64,000 bases of DNA from the NCBI GenBank assembly GCA_910575565.1, contig CAJTFL010000023.1, positions 1 through 64,000 of the forward strand, written 5' to 3'. Position numbers and translations under genes: made by a program. Source of the DNA: Lachnospiraceae bacterium (lineage in GTDB: Bacteria; Bacillota; Clostridia; Lachnospirales; Lachnospiraceae). Positions within the stretch are counted from its first letter, which is position 1, and every line of letters begins with the position of its first letter. The notes under the pieces were generated by a model. That model had not been told where the DNA came from, did not search any database, and worked only from the letters and a program-made list of their open reading frames with translations. Positions 26,249 through 35,153 of the stretch are shown piece after piece.

Positions 26249-27821
26249 TGATGAAGAATATGTAATCGAAAGCATTAAAAAAAATATGAACTGGGTGGAA
26301 TACGGGATTGACCAGGTTTATATGGCTTTTTCCATGAAACAGGCACAGAGTATGATGGAAATTGTCGCTGTGGATGTGATTGTCTGTGATATTGTTATGC
26401 CTCAGCAAAGCGGTTTTGATTTTGTTGGCTGGGTGAGGGAAAAAGAATATGATGTACAGGTAATCTTTCTGACCAGTTATGCGGAATTTCATTATGCCCG
26501 GAAAGCAATCGCTCTGGACAGTGTGGATTATCTGCTGAAACCTATTGATTTTGGGCGCTTTTCCATGGCGCTGACGGAAGCCGTGAAGAAAGCGGAAAAA
26601 TCCAGGAAGTATGAAAATTACCGCAAAGAAAGCCTCTGCTGGAAAAAAAATCAGTCCGCGGTCTGCCGGGATTTCTGGCGGGGGATTCTGGCTGGAGGAA
26701 TTGCGCCGGAACGTTTTTTATCGGAAGCGGTAAAATGTAATTTGCTTTATCACGAAGACAGTTTTTTTCTGCTGTACATCATATTTTTTGAAGGAAAAAA
26801 ACATAATGAAATATGGGATGAACGAACATTGGATTTTGCTGTGGGAAATGTTTTGGCAGAACTTCTGGAAGGAAGCGGCCTGCTGGTAGAAACAGTTTTT
26901 TCGGTAGAAAAGGACAGTTCGGTTGTCATCTGCCGAGAAATAGAAGCAGCGATGGATAAGAAAAAAAGAGAGCAGAGGAAAAGAGCTTTTGAACAGTTTG
27001 TCGGCTGGTTTACGGATAAAATGGAGATCGATTTATGGTGCGGCGCGGCATCGGTAAAAAAAGGCCCCCAGGCTGCGCAGGCCTTTGTGCAGATAAAGGA
27101 AATGAGGGATCATAGCCTGTCTGTGAGAAACCGGGTGCTGTATCTGCCGGATTTTATCTACCCGGAAAGCATTTACCACAATCCTAATATGGGATTGTGG
27201 GCAACCTTGATGGCGGAAGGGAAGGAAAAAGAACTGGAAATCAGTATGAGGGAATACCTGGAAGATATCGAAAAAAAAGAGATGGTTACTCGCCAGATAT
27301 TAGAATCCTTCCGGGCAGATGTGACCCAGATTGTTTATTCATGGCTTGCAAAACAGGAGATTAAAGCGCATCTTCTTTTTTCTGAGTGGGAGAATGACGG
27401 AAATTTTCAGAACTCCATTACCGGTTTGGAAGGGGCGATGGAATATGCGTCCTGGCTTATCCGGAAGGCTTTGCGCTATGGGAAATATGTGAATAAAACC
27501 GCCTCGGTGACAGAAAAGATCCGTCAGTACATTGATGCCCACTATCAGGAAGAAATCCGCAGGGATGCCCTGGCAGAGATGGTTTATCTGAATACGGACT
27601 ATATCTCCCGGATCTTTAAAAAGGAATATGGAATCTCCATCAGTACCTATATTCTGCGAAAACGTGTGGAAGAGGCAAAAAATTTATTGAGCCACAGTAA
27701 TCTTCCGATCAATACGGTTTCTATCTATGTGGGATACAGCAATTTTTCCTATTTTACCAAGATGTTCAAAGAAAATACAGGATATTCTCCCCTGGAATAC
27801 CGAAGAAAATTTAAAAAATAG
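26229..27821 (+). CDS. AraC-type response regulator, YesN type
   Basis: This 530-residue protein begins with a receiver domain (MNLLLVDDEEYVIESIKKNM; phosphoacceptor Asp 54 in VIVCDIVMP; conserved Lys in YLLKP) and ends with an AraC double helix-turn-helix (RDALAEMVYLNTDYISRIFK; INTVSIYVGYSNFSYFTKMF). About 270 residues in between are unassigned. It is co-translated with the sensor kinase and probably activates the importer and the beta-glucosidase. The ATG at 26229 follows AAAAGGTGGAA. Confidence 0.91.
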   Translation: MNLLLVDDEEYVIESIKKNMNWVEYGIDQVYMAFSMKQAQSMMEIVAVDVIVCDIVMPQQSGFDFVGWVREKEYDVQVIFLTSYAEFHYARKAIALDSVDYLLKPIDFGRFSMALTEAVKKAEKSRKYENYRKESLCWKKNQSAVCRDFWRGILAGGIAPERFLSEAVKCNLLYHEDSFFLLYIIFFEGKKHNEIWDERTLDFAVGNVLAELLEGSGLLVETVFSVEKDSSVVICREIEAAMDKKKREQRKRAFEQFVGWFTDKMEIDLWCGAASVKKGPQAAQAFVQIKEMRDHSLSVRNRVLYLPDFIYPESIYHNPNMGLWATLMAEGKEKELEISMREYLEDIEKKEMVTRQILESFRADVTQIVYSWLAKQEIKAHLLFSEWENDGNFQNSITGLEGAMEYASWLIRKALRYGKYVNKTASVTEKIRQYIDAHYQEEIRRDALAEMVYLNTDYISRIFKKEYGISISTYILRKRVEEAKNLLSHSNLPINTVSIYVGYSNFSYFTKMFKENTGYSPLEYRRKFKK

Positions 27822-27848
27822 TATTGAGAAGCATTAAGGAGCATGAAA

Positions 27849-30065
27849 ATGACAAAAGAAGGTTTGCATGATTTATTGGAAGTTATGTCCTTGGAAGAAA
27901 AAGTCGGCCAGATGAATCAGTTGTCTGGCAGCTTTTTTAATCCGTCAGCTTCTGTCACAGGTCCGATAGAAGGAAAAAAGTTTGCCAGGGAGAGCATTTC
28001 CCTGTGCGGCTCTGTACTCGGACTGATGGGAACGAAAACGGTAAAAAAGGTTCAGAAAGAATATTTAGAAAATCATCCGCATAAAATTCCCCTGCTTTTT
28101 ATGATGGATGTGATTAACGGCTATAAAACCATTTTCCCGATCCCTTTGGCGCAGGGGGCTTCCTTTGCGCCAAAACTGGCCGGACACTGTGCCAGAATCG
28201 CGGCAAAAGAGGCCGCTGCCGACGGCCTTCATGTGACCTTTTCCCCGATGACGGATCTGGTATGGGATGCCCGCTGGGGGCGGGTGATGGAATCAACGGG
28301 AGAAGATCCTTACCTGAACGGACGGTTTGCGGAGGCGATGGTAAAGGGATATCAGGGCAATGGCTTTGACCGCCCTTATGCAATGGCAGCCTGTGTAAAG
28401 CATTTTGCAGGCTATGGGGCTCCTGAGGCGGGGCGGGATTACAACACGGTAGAATTGTCACAGCATACGCTCAGGCAGTTTTACCTGCCGGCTTATGAAG
28501 CAGGAATTCATGCGGGGGCGGCGCTGACTATGGCATCCTTTAATACGCTGGAGGGAATCCCAGCGACAGGAAATCTATGGCTGATGCGGGAGGTATTAAG
28601 AAAGGAGATCGGTTTTGAAGGCGTTTTGATTTCCGACTGGTCGGCGATTGAAGAGATGATCAGCCATGGTTATTGTGCGGACAGAAAAGAGGCGGCATTA
28701 CGTGCGGTAATGGCTGGAGTGGATATTGATATGATGTCAGGGGTATATGCAGAGCACCTGGTTCGCCTGGTTCGTGAGGGGCAGGTGGCGGAAACGCTTA
28801 TTGACGAGGCGGTGATGCGGATTCTGAAATTGAAAAATAACCTGGGACTTTTTGAAAATCCTTATCCGGACAGCGATGAGAACGAAGCGTCCAGGCTGTT
28901 TTTATGCCAGGAACACCGGGAATTTGCCAGAAAAGCAGCCAGGGAATCCTTTGTTCTTTTAAAAAATGATGGGATTCTTCCTTTGGCCGGAGAGAAAAAA
29001 ACCGCATTTATCGGCCCTTATGTAGGCTCGCAAAACCTTATTGGCTCCTGGTCTTTGACCGGGGATGTTAAGGACGTGACTACATTGAAAAAAGCCCTTC
29101 TGGAACAGGGGCCTAATCAGGATATGGCATTTGCCCAGGGAAGCCCCATGTTGGATGAAATGATGGATTTAGAAGGATTCCATGAAAGACAGAAAGAAAA
29201 TTTCACTCCCGGAGAGCAGGAAAAGATGCTGAAAGAGGCTATAGACGCAGCAAAGAGGGCGGAAGTTGTGGTGATGGCACTGGGGGAGGACAGACTGCAG
29301 TCTGGAGAGGCCACAAGCAATGCCAATATTCAGATTCCCAAGGTGCAGCAGGTGCTGTTGGAAGAGGTGTCCAAGTCAAATGAAAATGTGATTGTGGTTC
29401 TTTTTTCAGGCCGTCCTCTGGATATCCGAAATATTGTGCAGAAAGCAAAGGCTATTCTGCAGGTATGGCTGCCGGGAACCGAAGGGGCCAGGGCGATTGT
29501 GGATGTGCTTTTTGGGGAATATAATCCCAGCGGCAAACTTCCCATGGCGTTTCCCTACTGCGTGGGACAGGTTCCGATACATTATAATTCCTATCCTACA
29601 GGGCGTCCGCACATTCCGGGAAAGGATAAGGATCGCTTTCGTTCCAAATACCTGGATATCCCTAATGAACCTCTGTTTCCCTTCGGCTACGGACTTAGCT
29701 ACACTTGTTTTTCCATTTCTCCGGTGATGCTGAGTAAAAAAGACATGATAAAGGGAGGGTGCATTGAGGCCTCTGTCATGGTGAAAAACATAGGATCGGT
29801 TAAAGGTACAGAAACGCTGCAGCTCTATATCCATGACCTTGCAGCAAGTGTCGTCCGCCCGGTTAAGGAATTAAAGGGATTTTGCAAGGTTGAGCTGAAA
29901 CCGGGAGAAGCGCGGAAAGTATGCTTTTCCATCACGGAGAAGGAGCTGCGGTTCTTAACCGGGAATGGCCGGGTGGAAAGTGAGGAAGGCGAATTTGAAG
30001 TATATATAGGAAACAGCAGCAGTACGGACAATAAGGCGCGGTTTATGCTGGGCTGCCGGAGATGA
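27849..30065 (+). CDS. Glycoside hydrolase family 3 beta-glucosidase
   Basis: This 738-residue GH3 enzyme hydrolyses beta-linked glucosides. It shows the N-terminal (alpha/beta)8 part with the substrate-binding KHFAGYGAPEAGRDYN and the nucleophile aspartate in VLISDWSAIEEM. The C-terminal alpha/beta sandwich (FVLLKNDGILPL; RPLDIRNIVQKAKAILQVWL) and a fibronectin III-like tail (NIGSVKGTETLQLYI) follow. There is no signal peptide, so it acts on imported oligosaccharide in the cytoplasm. The start at 27849 is preferred because AAGGAG is 8 nt from this ATG and only 2 nt from the one at 27843. Confidence 0.93.
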   Translation: MTKEGLHDLLEVMSLEEKVGQMNQLSGSFFNPSASVTGPIEGKKFARESISLCGSVLGLMGTKTVKKVQKEYLENHPHKIPLLFMMDVINGYKTIFPIPLAQGASFAPKLAGHCARIAAKEAAADGLHVTFSPMTDLVWDARWGRVMESTGEDPYLNGRFAEAMVKGYQGNGFDRPYAMAACVKHFAGYGAPEAGRDYNTVELSQHTLRQFYLPAYEAGIHAGAALTMASFNTLEGIPATGNLWLMREVLRKEIGFEGVLISDWSAIEEMISHGYCADRKEAALRAVMAGVDIDMMSGVYAEHLVRLVREGQVAETLIDEAVMRILKLKNNLGLFENPYPDSDENEASRLFLCQEHREFARKAARESFVLLKNDGILPLAGEKKTAFIGPYVGSQNLIGSWSLTGDVKDVTTLKKALLEQGPNQDMAFAQGSPMLDEMMDLEGFHERQKENFTPGEQEKMLKEAIDAAKRAEVVVMALGEDRLQSGEATSNANIQIPKVQQVLLEEVSKSNENVIVVLFSGRPLDIRNIVQKAKAILQVWLPGTEGARAIVDVLFGEYNPSGKLPMAFPYCVGQVPIHYNSYPTGRPHIPGKDKDRFRSKYLDIPNEPLFPFGYGLSYTCFSISPVMLSKKDMIKGGCIEASVMVKNIGSVKGTETLQLYIHDLAASVVRPVKELKGFCKVELKPGEARKVCFSITEKELRFLTGNGRVESEEGEFEVYIGNSSSTDNKARFMLGCRR

Positions 30066-30187
30066 ATTGGCGAACACGCTCGGAAAGCGTTGAAAACGGA
30101 TTTTGCAAAGAACCCGTTGTAACCGGAACGATTTGGTGATATCATATGCATATCAAGCGCAAAGGAGTGGGAGGTTATCAAGAGCCT

Positions 30188-31024
30188 ATGATTACCAGCG
30201 AAGCCGTCAACCGGGCCATTGACTACATCCTGGAGCACCTTGAGGAGGATTTAAGCCTTGAGAAGGTGGCGATGCACTGCCATTTTTCCAAATACTATTT
30301 TTCCCGGCTTTTTAAGGCCCAGACCGGGGAGAGCGTTTACGGGTTTATCAAGCGGGTTCGGCTGGAGCAGAGCGCCTTCCGCTTGAAGACCGAAAAGGAG
30401 CGTCTAATTACGGACATTGGAGCGGACTATGGGTACAGCTCTTCCAATTACAGCTCCGCTTTCCAGCTTCGCTACCACATGGCTCCCGTGAGTTTCCGCA
30501 GGCAAAGCTATGGCCTGTCCATGGAGCACCCCTTTTTCCGCCATGAGAACTGGCATATGGAGACCTTTGAGGAGTGCCATGGGAAGGTCAGGATGGGATA
30601 TGTTCCGGATTTCCGGGTGGTCTATGAAAGGCGGTTCGGCAGCTATGAGGGGCTTTACGCCCAGTGGAACCGGTTTACGGAGAAATATGGGGAGTATTTT
30701 ACGGAGAATGCCCTGTTTCTGGAGAGAACCTACAACGACCCGGCAGTGACAGAGAATGCGAATTGCCTTTGTGATCTCTGCATGACCGTGGGGGAGGACT
30801 GCCCCCTTGAAAACACCACGATCATACAAGGGGGAAAATGCGCAGTGTACCGTTTTAAAGGCCATGCCAAGCATATCTATGCGGCCTATCAGACTCTTTT
30901 TCTGGTGTGGCTTCCCAGAACTGCTTACCGGCTGGATCAGAGCAGGAGCCTGTTTGACATTTACCGTGTGGTGGACGGCAATACGTTGTGTATGGAGCTG
31001 GACATTTGTCTGCCGGTGAAGTGA
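30188..31024 (+). CDS. AraC/SoxS-type regulator with GyrI-like effector domain
   Basis: This protein has about 278 residues. An N-terminal AraC double helix-turn-helix (LSLEKVAMHCHFSKYYFSRL; ITDIGADYGYSSSNYSSAFQ) is fused to a GyrI-like small-molecule-binding domain (FRVVYERRFGSYEGLYAQWN; GGKCAVYRFKGHAKHIYAAY). The pattern matches Rob/BmrR-style multidrug-responsive activators. Start choice is uncertain: an in-frame ATG at 30146 adds 14 residues. It lies just upstream of a MATE exporter in the same direction and may control it. Confidence 0.85.
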   Translation: MITSEAVNRAIDYILEHLEEDLSLEKVAMHCHFSKYYFSRLFKAQTGESVYGFIKRVRLEQSAFRLKTEKERLITDIGADYGYSSSNYSSAFQLRYHMAPVSFRRQSYGLSMEHPFFRHENWHMETFEECHGKVRMGYVPDFRVVYERRFGSYEGLYAQWNRFTEKYGEYFTENALFLERTYNDPAVTENANCLCDLCMTVGEDCPLENTTIIQGGKCAVYRFKGHAKHIYAAYQTLFLVWLPRTAYRLDQSRSLFDIYRVVDGNTLCMELDICLPVK

Positions 31025-31132
31025 TGCGGAAAGGGCAAGATTTCAGAAGTTTATATTTGAATCCTCTCTTATAATGGGATGGGCATCGGGCATGAGCCTG
31101 AGAGTACGATTCCATATGAGGAGGGATTCTTT

Positions 31133-32473
31133 ATGAATGTAGAGGAGATCAGACGGAATATGGCAGGAAAGATTTTTGAGTTTTCCTTTCCTGCCATTAT
31201 TTCCATGGCGCTGACGGCGTTTATCACGGTGGCCGACGGATTTTTCATGGGAAACTATGTGGGGAAGGAGGGGATCGCGGCGGTGAATCTGGGGCTGCCG
31301 GTGATCTATCTGTACCTGGGGATAGGGCTGATGGTGTCTGTGGGAGGGGTTGCCATGGCAGGGATGGCTCTTGGATCTGGGGACAGAGCTGCTGGTAATC
31401 AGGTGTTTCGCCAGACCGTGGCCACAACGGCGGCATTTTCCGGGCTGATCAGCATTGTTTTCCTGTTCTGTTTTAGGCCAATGCTTTCTTTTCTGGGAGC
31501 CGAAGGCCAGGTGGCAGCATATTTTCAGGAGTATTACCAGATCATGCTGCTGGAGCTTCCGGTGATGGTGGTGAATTCTTCCTTGGGAATGTTTATCAGA
31601 GGGGAGGGGAATCCGTCCTTTTACATGAAGGTGACTGTGGCGAACGCGGCGCTCAATGTGATTCTGGACGCTGTTCTGGCAGGCTGCCTGGCCATGGGGG
31701 CTGGGGGGATTGCCCTGGCGTCCCTGATTTCCGCGCTGGCATCTTTTGGATGGCTGGGGCACTATTTGGGGAGAAAGGCCAGGATTTACTGTTTTGGGGG
31801 ATTCCGGTTTTCCCGGGAGATTTTTGTCCGGGGAATGTTAAACGGCAGCTCGGAATTTATTGGGGAAATGTCCACGGGGATCGCCATGTTCGCCTATAAC
31901 CTGGTGATCATGAGAAAATTCGGAGCCGATGGGGTGACAGCCTTTACCATCGTGGGCTATGTGTCCTATTTATTCTCCATGGTTATCGTAGGCTTTGGCC
32001 AGGGGGCCAGCCCGCTTATCAGCTTTTGTTACGGCGCCAGGGAGAGAGAGCTGGCGGCCTGCATCAGAAGGAGGACGAATGGGTATGTGCTGGCAGCAGG
32101 GGCGGCAGTGTTTTTTGCCATGGCAGGGCTGCGGGACTGGTATGGTGGGTTATTTGTGCCTAATGAAAATGTCCGGGCCATGGTGGGCGGCGGGATGGTG
32201 ATTTTTATGGTTTCCTTTTTCTTCTCCGGGATCAACTCCATCACGTCCTTCTATTTTACGGCCACGGGAAGAGCCTTTCCCTCGGCGGTGATTTCCTTTT
32301 CCAGAGGGCTGGTGATCCTTCTTGCCTGTATCTTCCTGCTGCCGTCCCTCTTCGGGATCGCAGGGGTGTGGCTGGCAGCGCCGGTGACAGAGGCAGTGAC
32401 CATGGGGATCACGGGGGGATTTTTGTGGAGGGAAGGCGTAAATATTCGTTTGGCACGGCTGAACGGACGGTAA
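31133..32473 (+). CDS. MATE family multidrug/Na+ antiporter
   Basis: This 446-residue membrane protein has about 12 hydrophobic segments in two homologous halves (FEFSFPAIISMALTAFITVA; AVNLGLPVIYLYLGIGLMV; the second half starts near FIGEMSTGIAMFAYN). It resembles MepA/NorM-like exporters. The ATG at 31133 has GAGGAGG 7 nt upstream. It follows an effector-binding AraC regulator, compatible with inducible drug export. Confidence 0.9.
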   Translation: MNVEEIRRNMAGKIFEFSFPAIISMALTAFITVADGFFMGNYVGKEGIAAVNLGLPVIYLYLGIGLMVSVGGVAMAGMALGSGDRAAGNQVFRQTVATTAAFSGLISIVFLFCFRPMLSFLGAEGQVAAYFQEYYQIMLLELPVMVVNSSLGMFIRGEGNPSFYMKVTVANAALNVILDAVLAGCLAMGAGGIALASLISALASFGWLGHYLGRKARIYCFGGFRFSREIFVRGMLNGSSEFIGEMSTGIAMFAYNLVIMRKFGADGVTAFTIVGYVSYLFSMVIVGFGQGASPLISFCYGARERELAACIRRRTNGYVLAAGAAVFFAMAGLRDWYGGLFVPNENVRAMVGGGMVIFMVSFFFSGINSITSFYFTATGRAFPSAVISFSRGLVILLACIFLLPSLFGIAGVWLAAPVTEAVTMGITGGFLWREGVNIRLARLNGR

Positions 32474-32514
32474 ATTTTAACTGAATAGCTTATGGAAAAC
32501 GGGGGAAATGGCAT

Positions 32515-33978
32515 ATGAGAGAAAACGGAAAACGATTTGCCGCCTGTCTGTTGGCTGTGGCAGTGGCTTCATTGGCGGTGGCCGGATGCCAGGTGTCAGA
32601 GGCATCGTCAGAGAAAAGCTGGGAATCTCAGGAAAGCACTGAGGCGGAAAGCGTTTCGGAAAGCGGGGAAGCGCAAGGAGCCATGGAAAACTTAAATCTG
32701 GCTGAGGAAGAATCATGGGAAGAACCGGAAAAATGGGAAGAACCGGAACCGGAAAAGATCACATTATCCCCGGAGGACTATGAGAGCTGGAACCAGCTTT
32801 TGGCGGAGAATGAAATTTCGGAGGACTTTGCAAGGAGCTTGGATGAGTTTGCCTATGAAAGCGGGAGCGCGGTCTTAAGGGAGAGCCAGGGAAACGGAAA
32901 TTATAGCCCCTTAAGCCTTTACTATGCCCTGGCGCTGGCAGGCTGCGGCGCCAAGGGGGATACGGCTGCCCAGATTATGGGACGGTTAGGGGCAGAGGAT
33001 TCCAAAGAGCTGGCCGATCAGTGCCGCAGGCTTTACCAGTGGTATGGCTATTACAGCCAGAGGGAACAGGAGAGGATGGCTTATTATGGCAAGGAGGATT
33101 ACCAAAGCGCCATTCAGCTGGGGAATTCCCTGTGGATTTCCGATCAGCTGCCGGTTCATGAGGCGTATCGGGAGCTGGCCGCCGAGAATTTTTTTGCCCC
33201 TTCTTTTCCTGTGGATTTTAAGAATTCGGATACTGGCAAAAAGATGGGAGGATGGATTGCCAAAAAGACCAATGGGGTGATGGATCCTCAAATTTACGTA
33301 AACCCGGAAACGCTCCTGGCCATTATCAATACGCTGTATTTCTATGGGGGCTGGGCCGATCCCTTTCCCCGGGAGATGACGAAAGAGGATGCTTTTCATT
33401 TAGAAGAGGGCGGCCAGGTTACAGTGTCTTATCTGAACCGTACCCAAAGGGAAGGAGCCTTCAAAAGAGGGGATGGATATACCTTGTCTTACCTTAACAC
33501 CAACAATGGCTGCCGGATGGTATTTCTGCTGCCGGAGGAAGGCAGAACCGTGGGGGAATTCCTGGAAAGCCCGGAAAGGCTGAGGGAGGCCATGGAAGTA
33601 AAGGAGGAAGAGTGGGTCAGTGGGAAAGTAATCTGGAAGATCCCTAAATTTAATTTTGGCAGCAGCTATTCCTTAAATGAGACGCTGAAGGCCATGGGGA
33701 TGGAGAAGATGTTTGACGGGCAGGCGGAATTTGGAGGGATCTCCCCCGCTCCCTTGATGGTATCCAGCGTGGTTCAGGTAAGCCATATTGGCGTGGATGA
33801 AAATGGGGTGGAGGGGGCTGCCTATACCATGATGGCTATGGGAAAGGGAGTCATGATAGAGAATGGGGAGCTGGCCGAAATGATCCTGGATCGTCCGTTC
33901 TTGTTTGGAATCCGGGAGGAGCATCAGGATGTTTGGCTGTTCCTTGGGGTGTGCAGGAACCCGGATGAAGGCGCATAA
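32515..33978 (+). CDS. Serpin-family protease inhibitor, lipoprotein
   Basis: This 487-residue protein starts with a lipoprotein signal (CLLAVAVASLAVAGC, lipidation Cys at about 25), then an acidic Glu/Ser-rich linker of about 80 residues and a serpin fold. Serpin landmarks include NGNYSPLSLYYALALAGCGA, NTLYFYGGWADPF and the C-terminal DRPFLFGIREE. The reactive-centre region follows HIGVDENGVEGAAYTMMAMG; serpins normally carry a small-residue hinge here, and Tyr-Thr-Met-Met makes this hinge unusual. Anchored outside the membrane, it may neutralise host or competitor proteases. Inhibitory activity is not certain. Confidence 0.88.
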   Translation: MRENGKRFAACLLAVAVASLAVAGCQVSEASSEKSWESQESTEAESVSESGEAQGAMENLNLAEEESWEEPEKWEEPEPEKITLSPEDYESWNQLLAENEISEDFARSLDEFAYESGSAVLRESQGNGNYSPLSLYYALALAGCGAKGDTAAQIMGRLGAEDSKELADQCRRLYQWYGYYSQREQERMAYYGKEDYQSAIQLGNSLWISDQLPVHEAYRELAAENFFAPSFPVDFKNSDTGKKMGGWIAKKTNGVMDPQIYVNPETLLAIINTLYFYGGWADPFPREMTKEDAFHLEEGGQVTVSYLNRTQREGAFKRGDGYTLSYLNTNNGCRMVFLLPEEGRTVGEFLESPERLREAMEVKEEEWVSGKVIWKIPKFNFGSSYSLNETLKAMGMEKMFDGQAEFGGISPAPLMVSSVVQVSHIGVDENGVEGAAYTMMAMGKGVMIENGELAEMILDRPFLFGIREEHQDVWLFLGVCRNPDEGA

Positions 33979-34032
33979 GAAATTCCGCTCTGCCTGCGGC
34001 GGGGGATTTGATTTAAGGGAAAGGCGTTTAAC

Positions 34033-34173
34033 ATGAAAAAATTATGGGTGATAAGGGGCACGATGACGGCGCTTGCGGCGGCATTCATTCTCATTGGCGT
34101 GCTAAGGGGGGAGCCGGCACAGGTGATGCAGAAAGCGGCAAATATCTGCCTTCAGTGCATTGGGATAGGATAA
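34033..34173 (+). CDS. CD1871A-type CXXC motif small membrane protein
   Basis: This 46-residue peptide has a hydrophobic N-terminal segment ([18 protein letters not shown]) and ends with CLQCIGIG, the C-terminal CxxC signature of the CD1871A family. It ends 3 nt before the ATG of the ferredoxin-type membrane protein, a recurring pair in Clostridia. Function unknown, presumably redox-related. Confidence 0.8.
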   Translation: MKKLWVIRGTMTALAAAFILIGVLRGEPAQVMQKAANICLQCIGIG

Positions 34174-34176
34174 AGG

Positions 34177-35022
34177 ATGAACAAGATTAAAAACAAGACA
34201 AAGAGAAATTTTATTCAGTTAATGGCGGCGGTTTTGGCAAACGGCTATGTAATCGGCTATCACAGGGGGAAAATCTTTACCGGAGGCTCAAAGGCTTTCT
34301 GCGTGCCGGTTTTAAACTGCTATTCCTGCCCTGGGGCGCTGGGAGCCTGCCCTATCGGCTCCCTCCAGTCGGTGCTTGGCGGGTATGAGCGCAGAATCCC
34401 TTTTTACGTGCTGGGGCTGCTGATGCTGTTTGGCATTTTCCTTGGCCGGGTGGTGTGCGGCTTTTTATGCCCCTTCGGCTGGGTGCAGGATCTCCTTTTT
34501 CAGATCCCCTCCAAAAAGCTTTCCGTCCCAAAGAAAGCGGACAGGTGCTTGCGCCGTTTAAAGTACGCGGTGCTTGGCCTGCTGGTCATTTTGCTTCCCC
34601 TGCTGGTTAGGGATGCGTTTGGCTTTGGGGAGACGTGGTTTTGCAAGTATGTATGTCCGGCGGGGACGCTGGGGGCGGGTCTTCCCCTGCTGCTCAAAAA
34701 CGAGAGCTTAAGGCAGGCAATAGGGGCATTGTTTGGGTGGAAGGCTGCGGTGCTGGCGATTATTCTCCTTCTTTCTGTGGTGATTTATCGGCCGTTTTGC
34801 AAGTATTTGTGCCCTTTGGGGGCGTTTTACGGCCTGTTTAGCCGATTCAGCCTGTACCGTTTGACGGTAGATGAAAAACGGTGCGTCGGGTGCGGCCTTT
34901 GTGAGAAAACCTGCAAAATGGGGGTGGAGGTTAGGAAGGAGATAAATTCGCCGGAATGTATCCGCTGCGGAGACTGCGTGGAAGCTTGTCCGGAAAAATG
35001 CATCCAAAGGAAGTGCGGGTAA
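34177..35022 (+). CDS. NapH/CcoG-like membrane protein with two 4Fe-4S clusters
   Basis: This 281-residue protein has about four to five membrane segments with conserved Cys-Pro motifs (CYSCPGALGACPIGS; FLCPFGWVQDL; KYVCPAGTLG; KYLCPLGAFYGL). A C-terminal ferredoxin domain carries two CxxCxxCxxxC sites (CVGCGLCEKTC and CIRCGDCVEAC). The family transfers electrons at the membrane. It overlaps no gene but is coupled to the CXXC peptide upstream. A palindromic terminator-like element follows. Confidence 0.87.
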   Translation: MNKIKNKTKRNFIQLMAAVLANGYVIGYHRGKIFTGGSKAFCVPVLNCYSCPGALGACPIGSLQSVLGGYERRIPFYVLGLLMLFGIFLGRVVCGFLCPFGWVQDLLFQIPSKKLSVPKKADRCLRRLKYAVLGLLVILLPLLVRDAFGFGETWFCKYVCPAGTLGAGLPLLLKNESLRQAIGALFGWKAAVLAIILLLSVVIYRPFCKYLCPLGAFYGLFSRFSLYRLTVDEKRCVGCGLCEKTCKMGVEVRKEINSPECIRCGDCVEACPEKCIQRKCG

Positions 35023-35046
35023 ATTTGTTATTGGGAATACAAAAGC

Positions 35047-35141
35047 AGCTGCCGCAAAACTTGGCGTTTCCACAATATATAGGAAAATTTATGGGAATAT
35101 CCAGCCTATATATTGTGGGAATCTTCTGTTTTGCGGCAGCT
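35047..35141. repeat. Palindromic repeat element, copy B (95 bp), also a bidirectional terminator
   Basis: Perfect 14-bp arms AGCTGCCGCAAAAC (35047-35060) and GTTTTGCGGCAGCT (35128-35141), with inner CCACAATATATAGG and CCTATATATTGTGG, followed by CTTTTTTC. It lies between the convergent ferredoxin and uxaC genes. Its loop matches the reverse complement of copy A at 17094-17190, so both are members of one element family. Confidence 0.72.
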
Positions 35142-35153
35142 CTTTTTTCGGGT

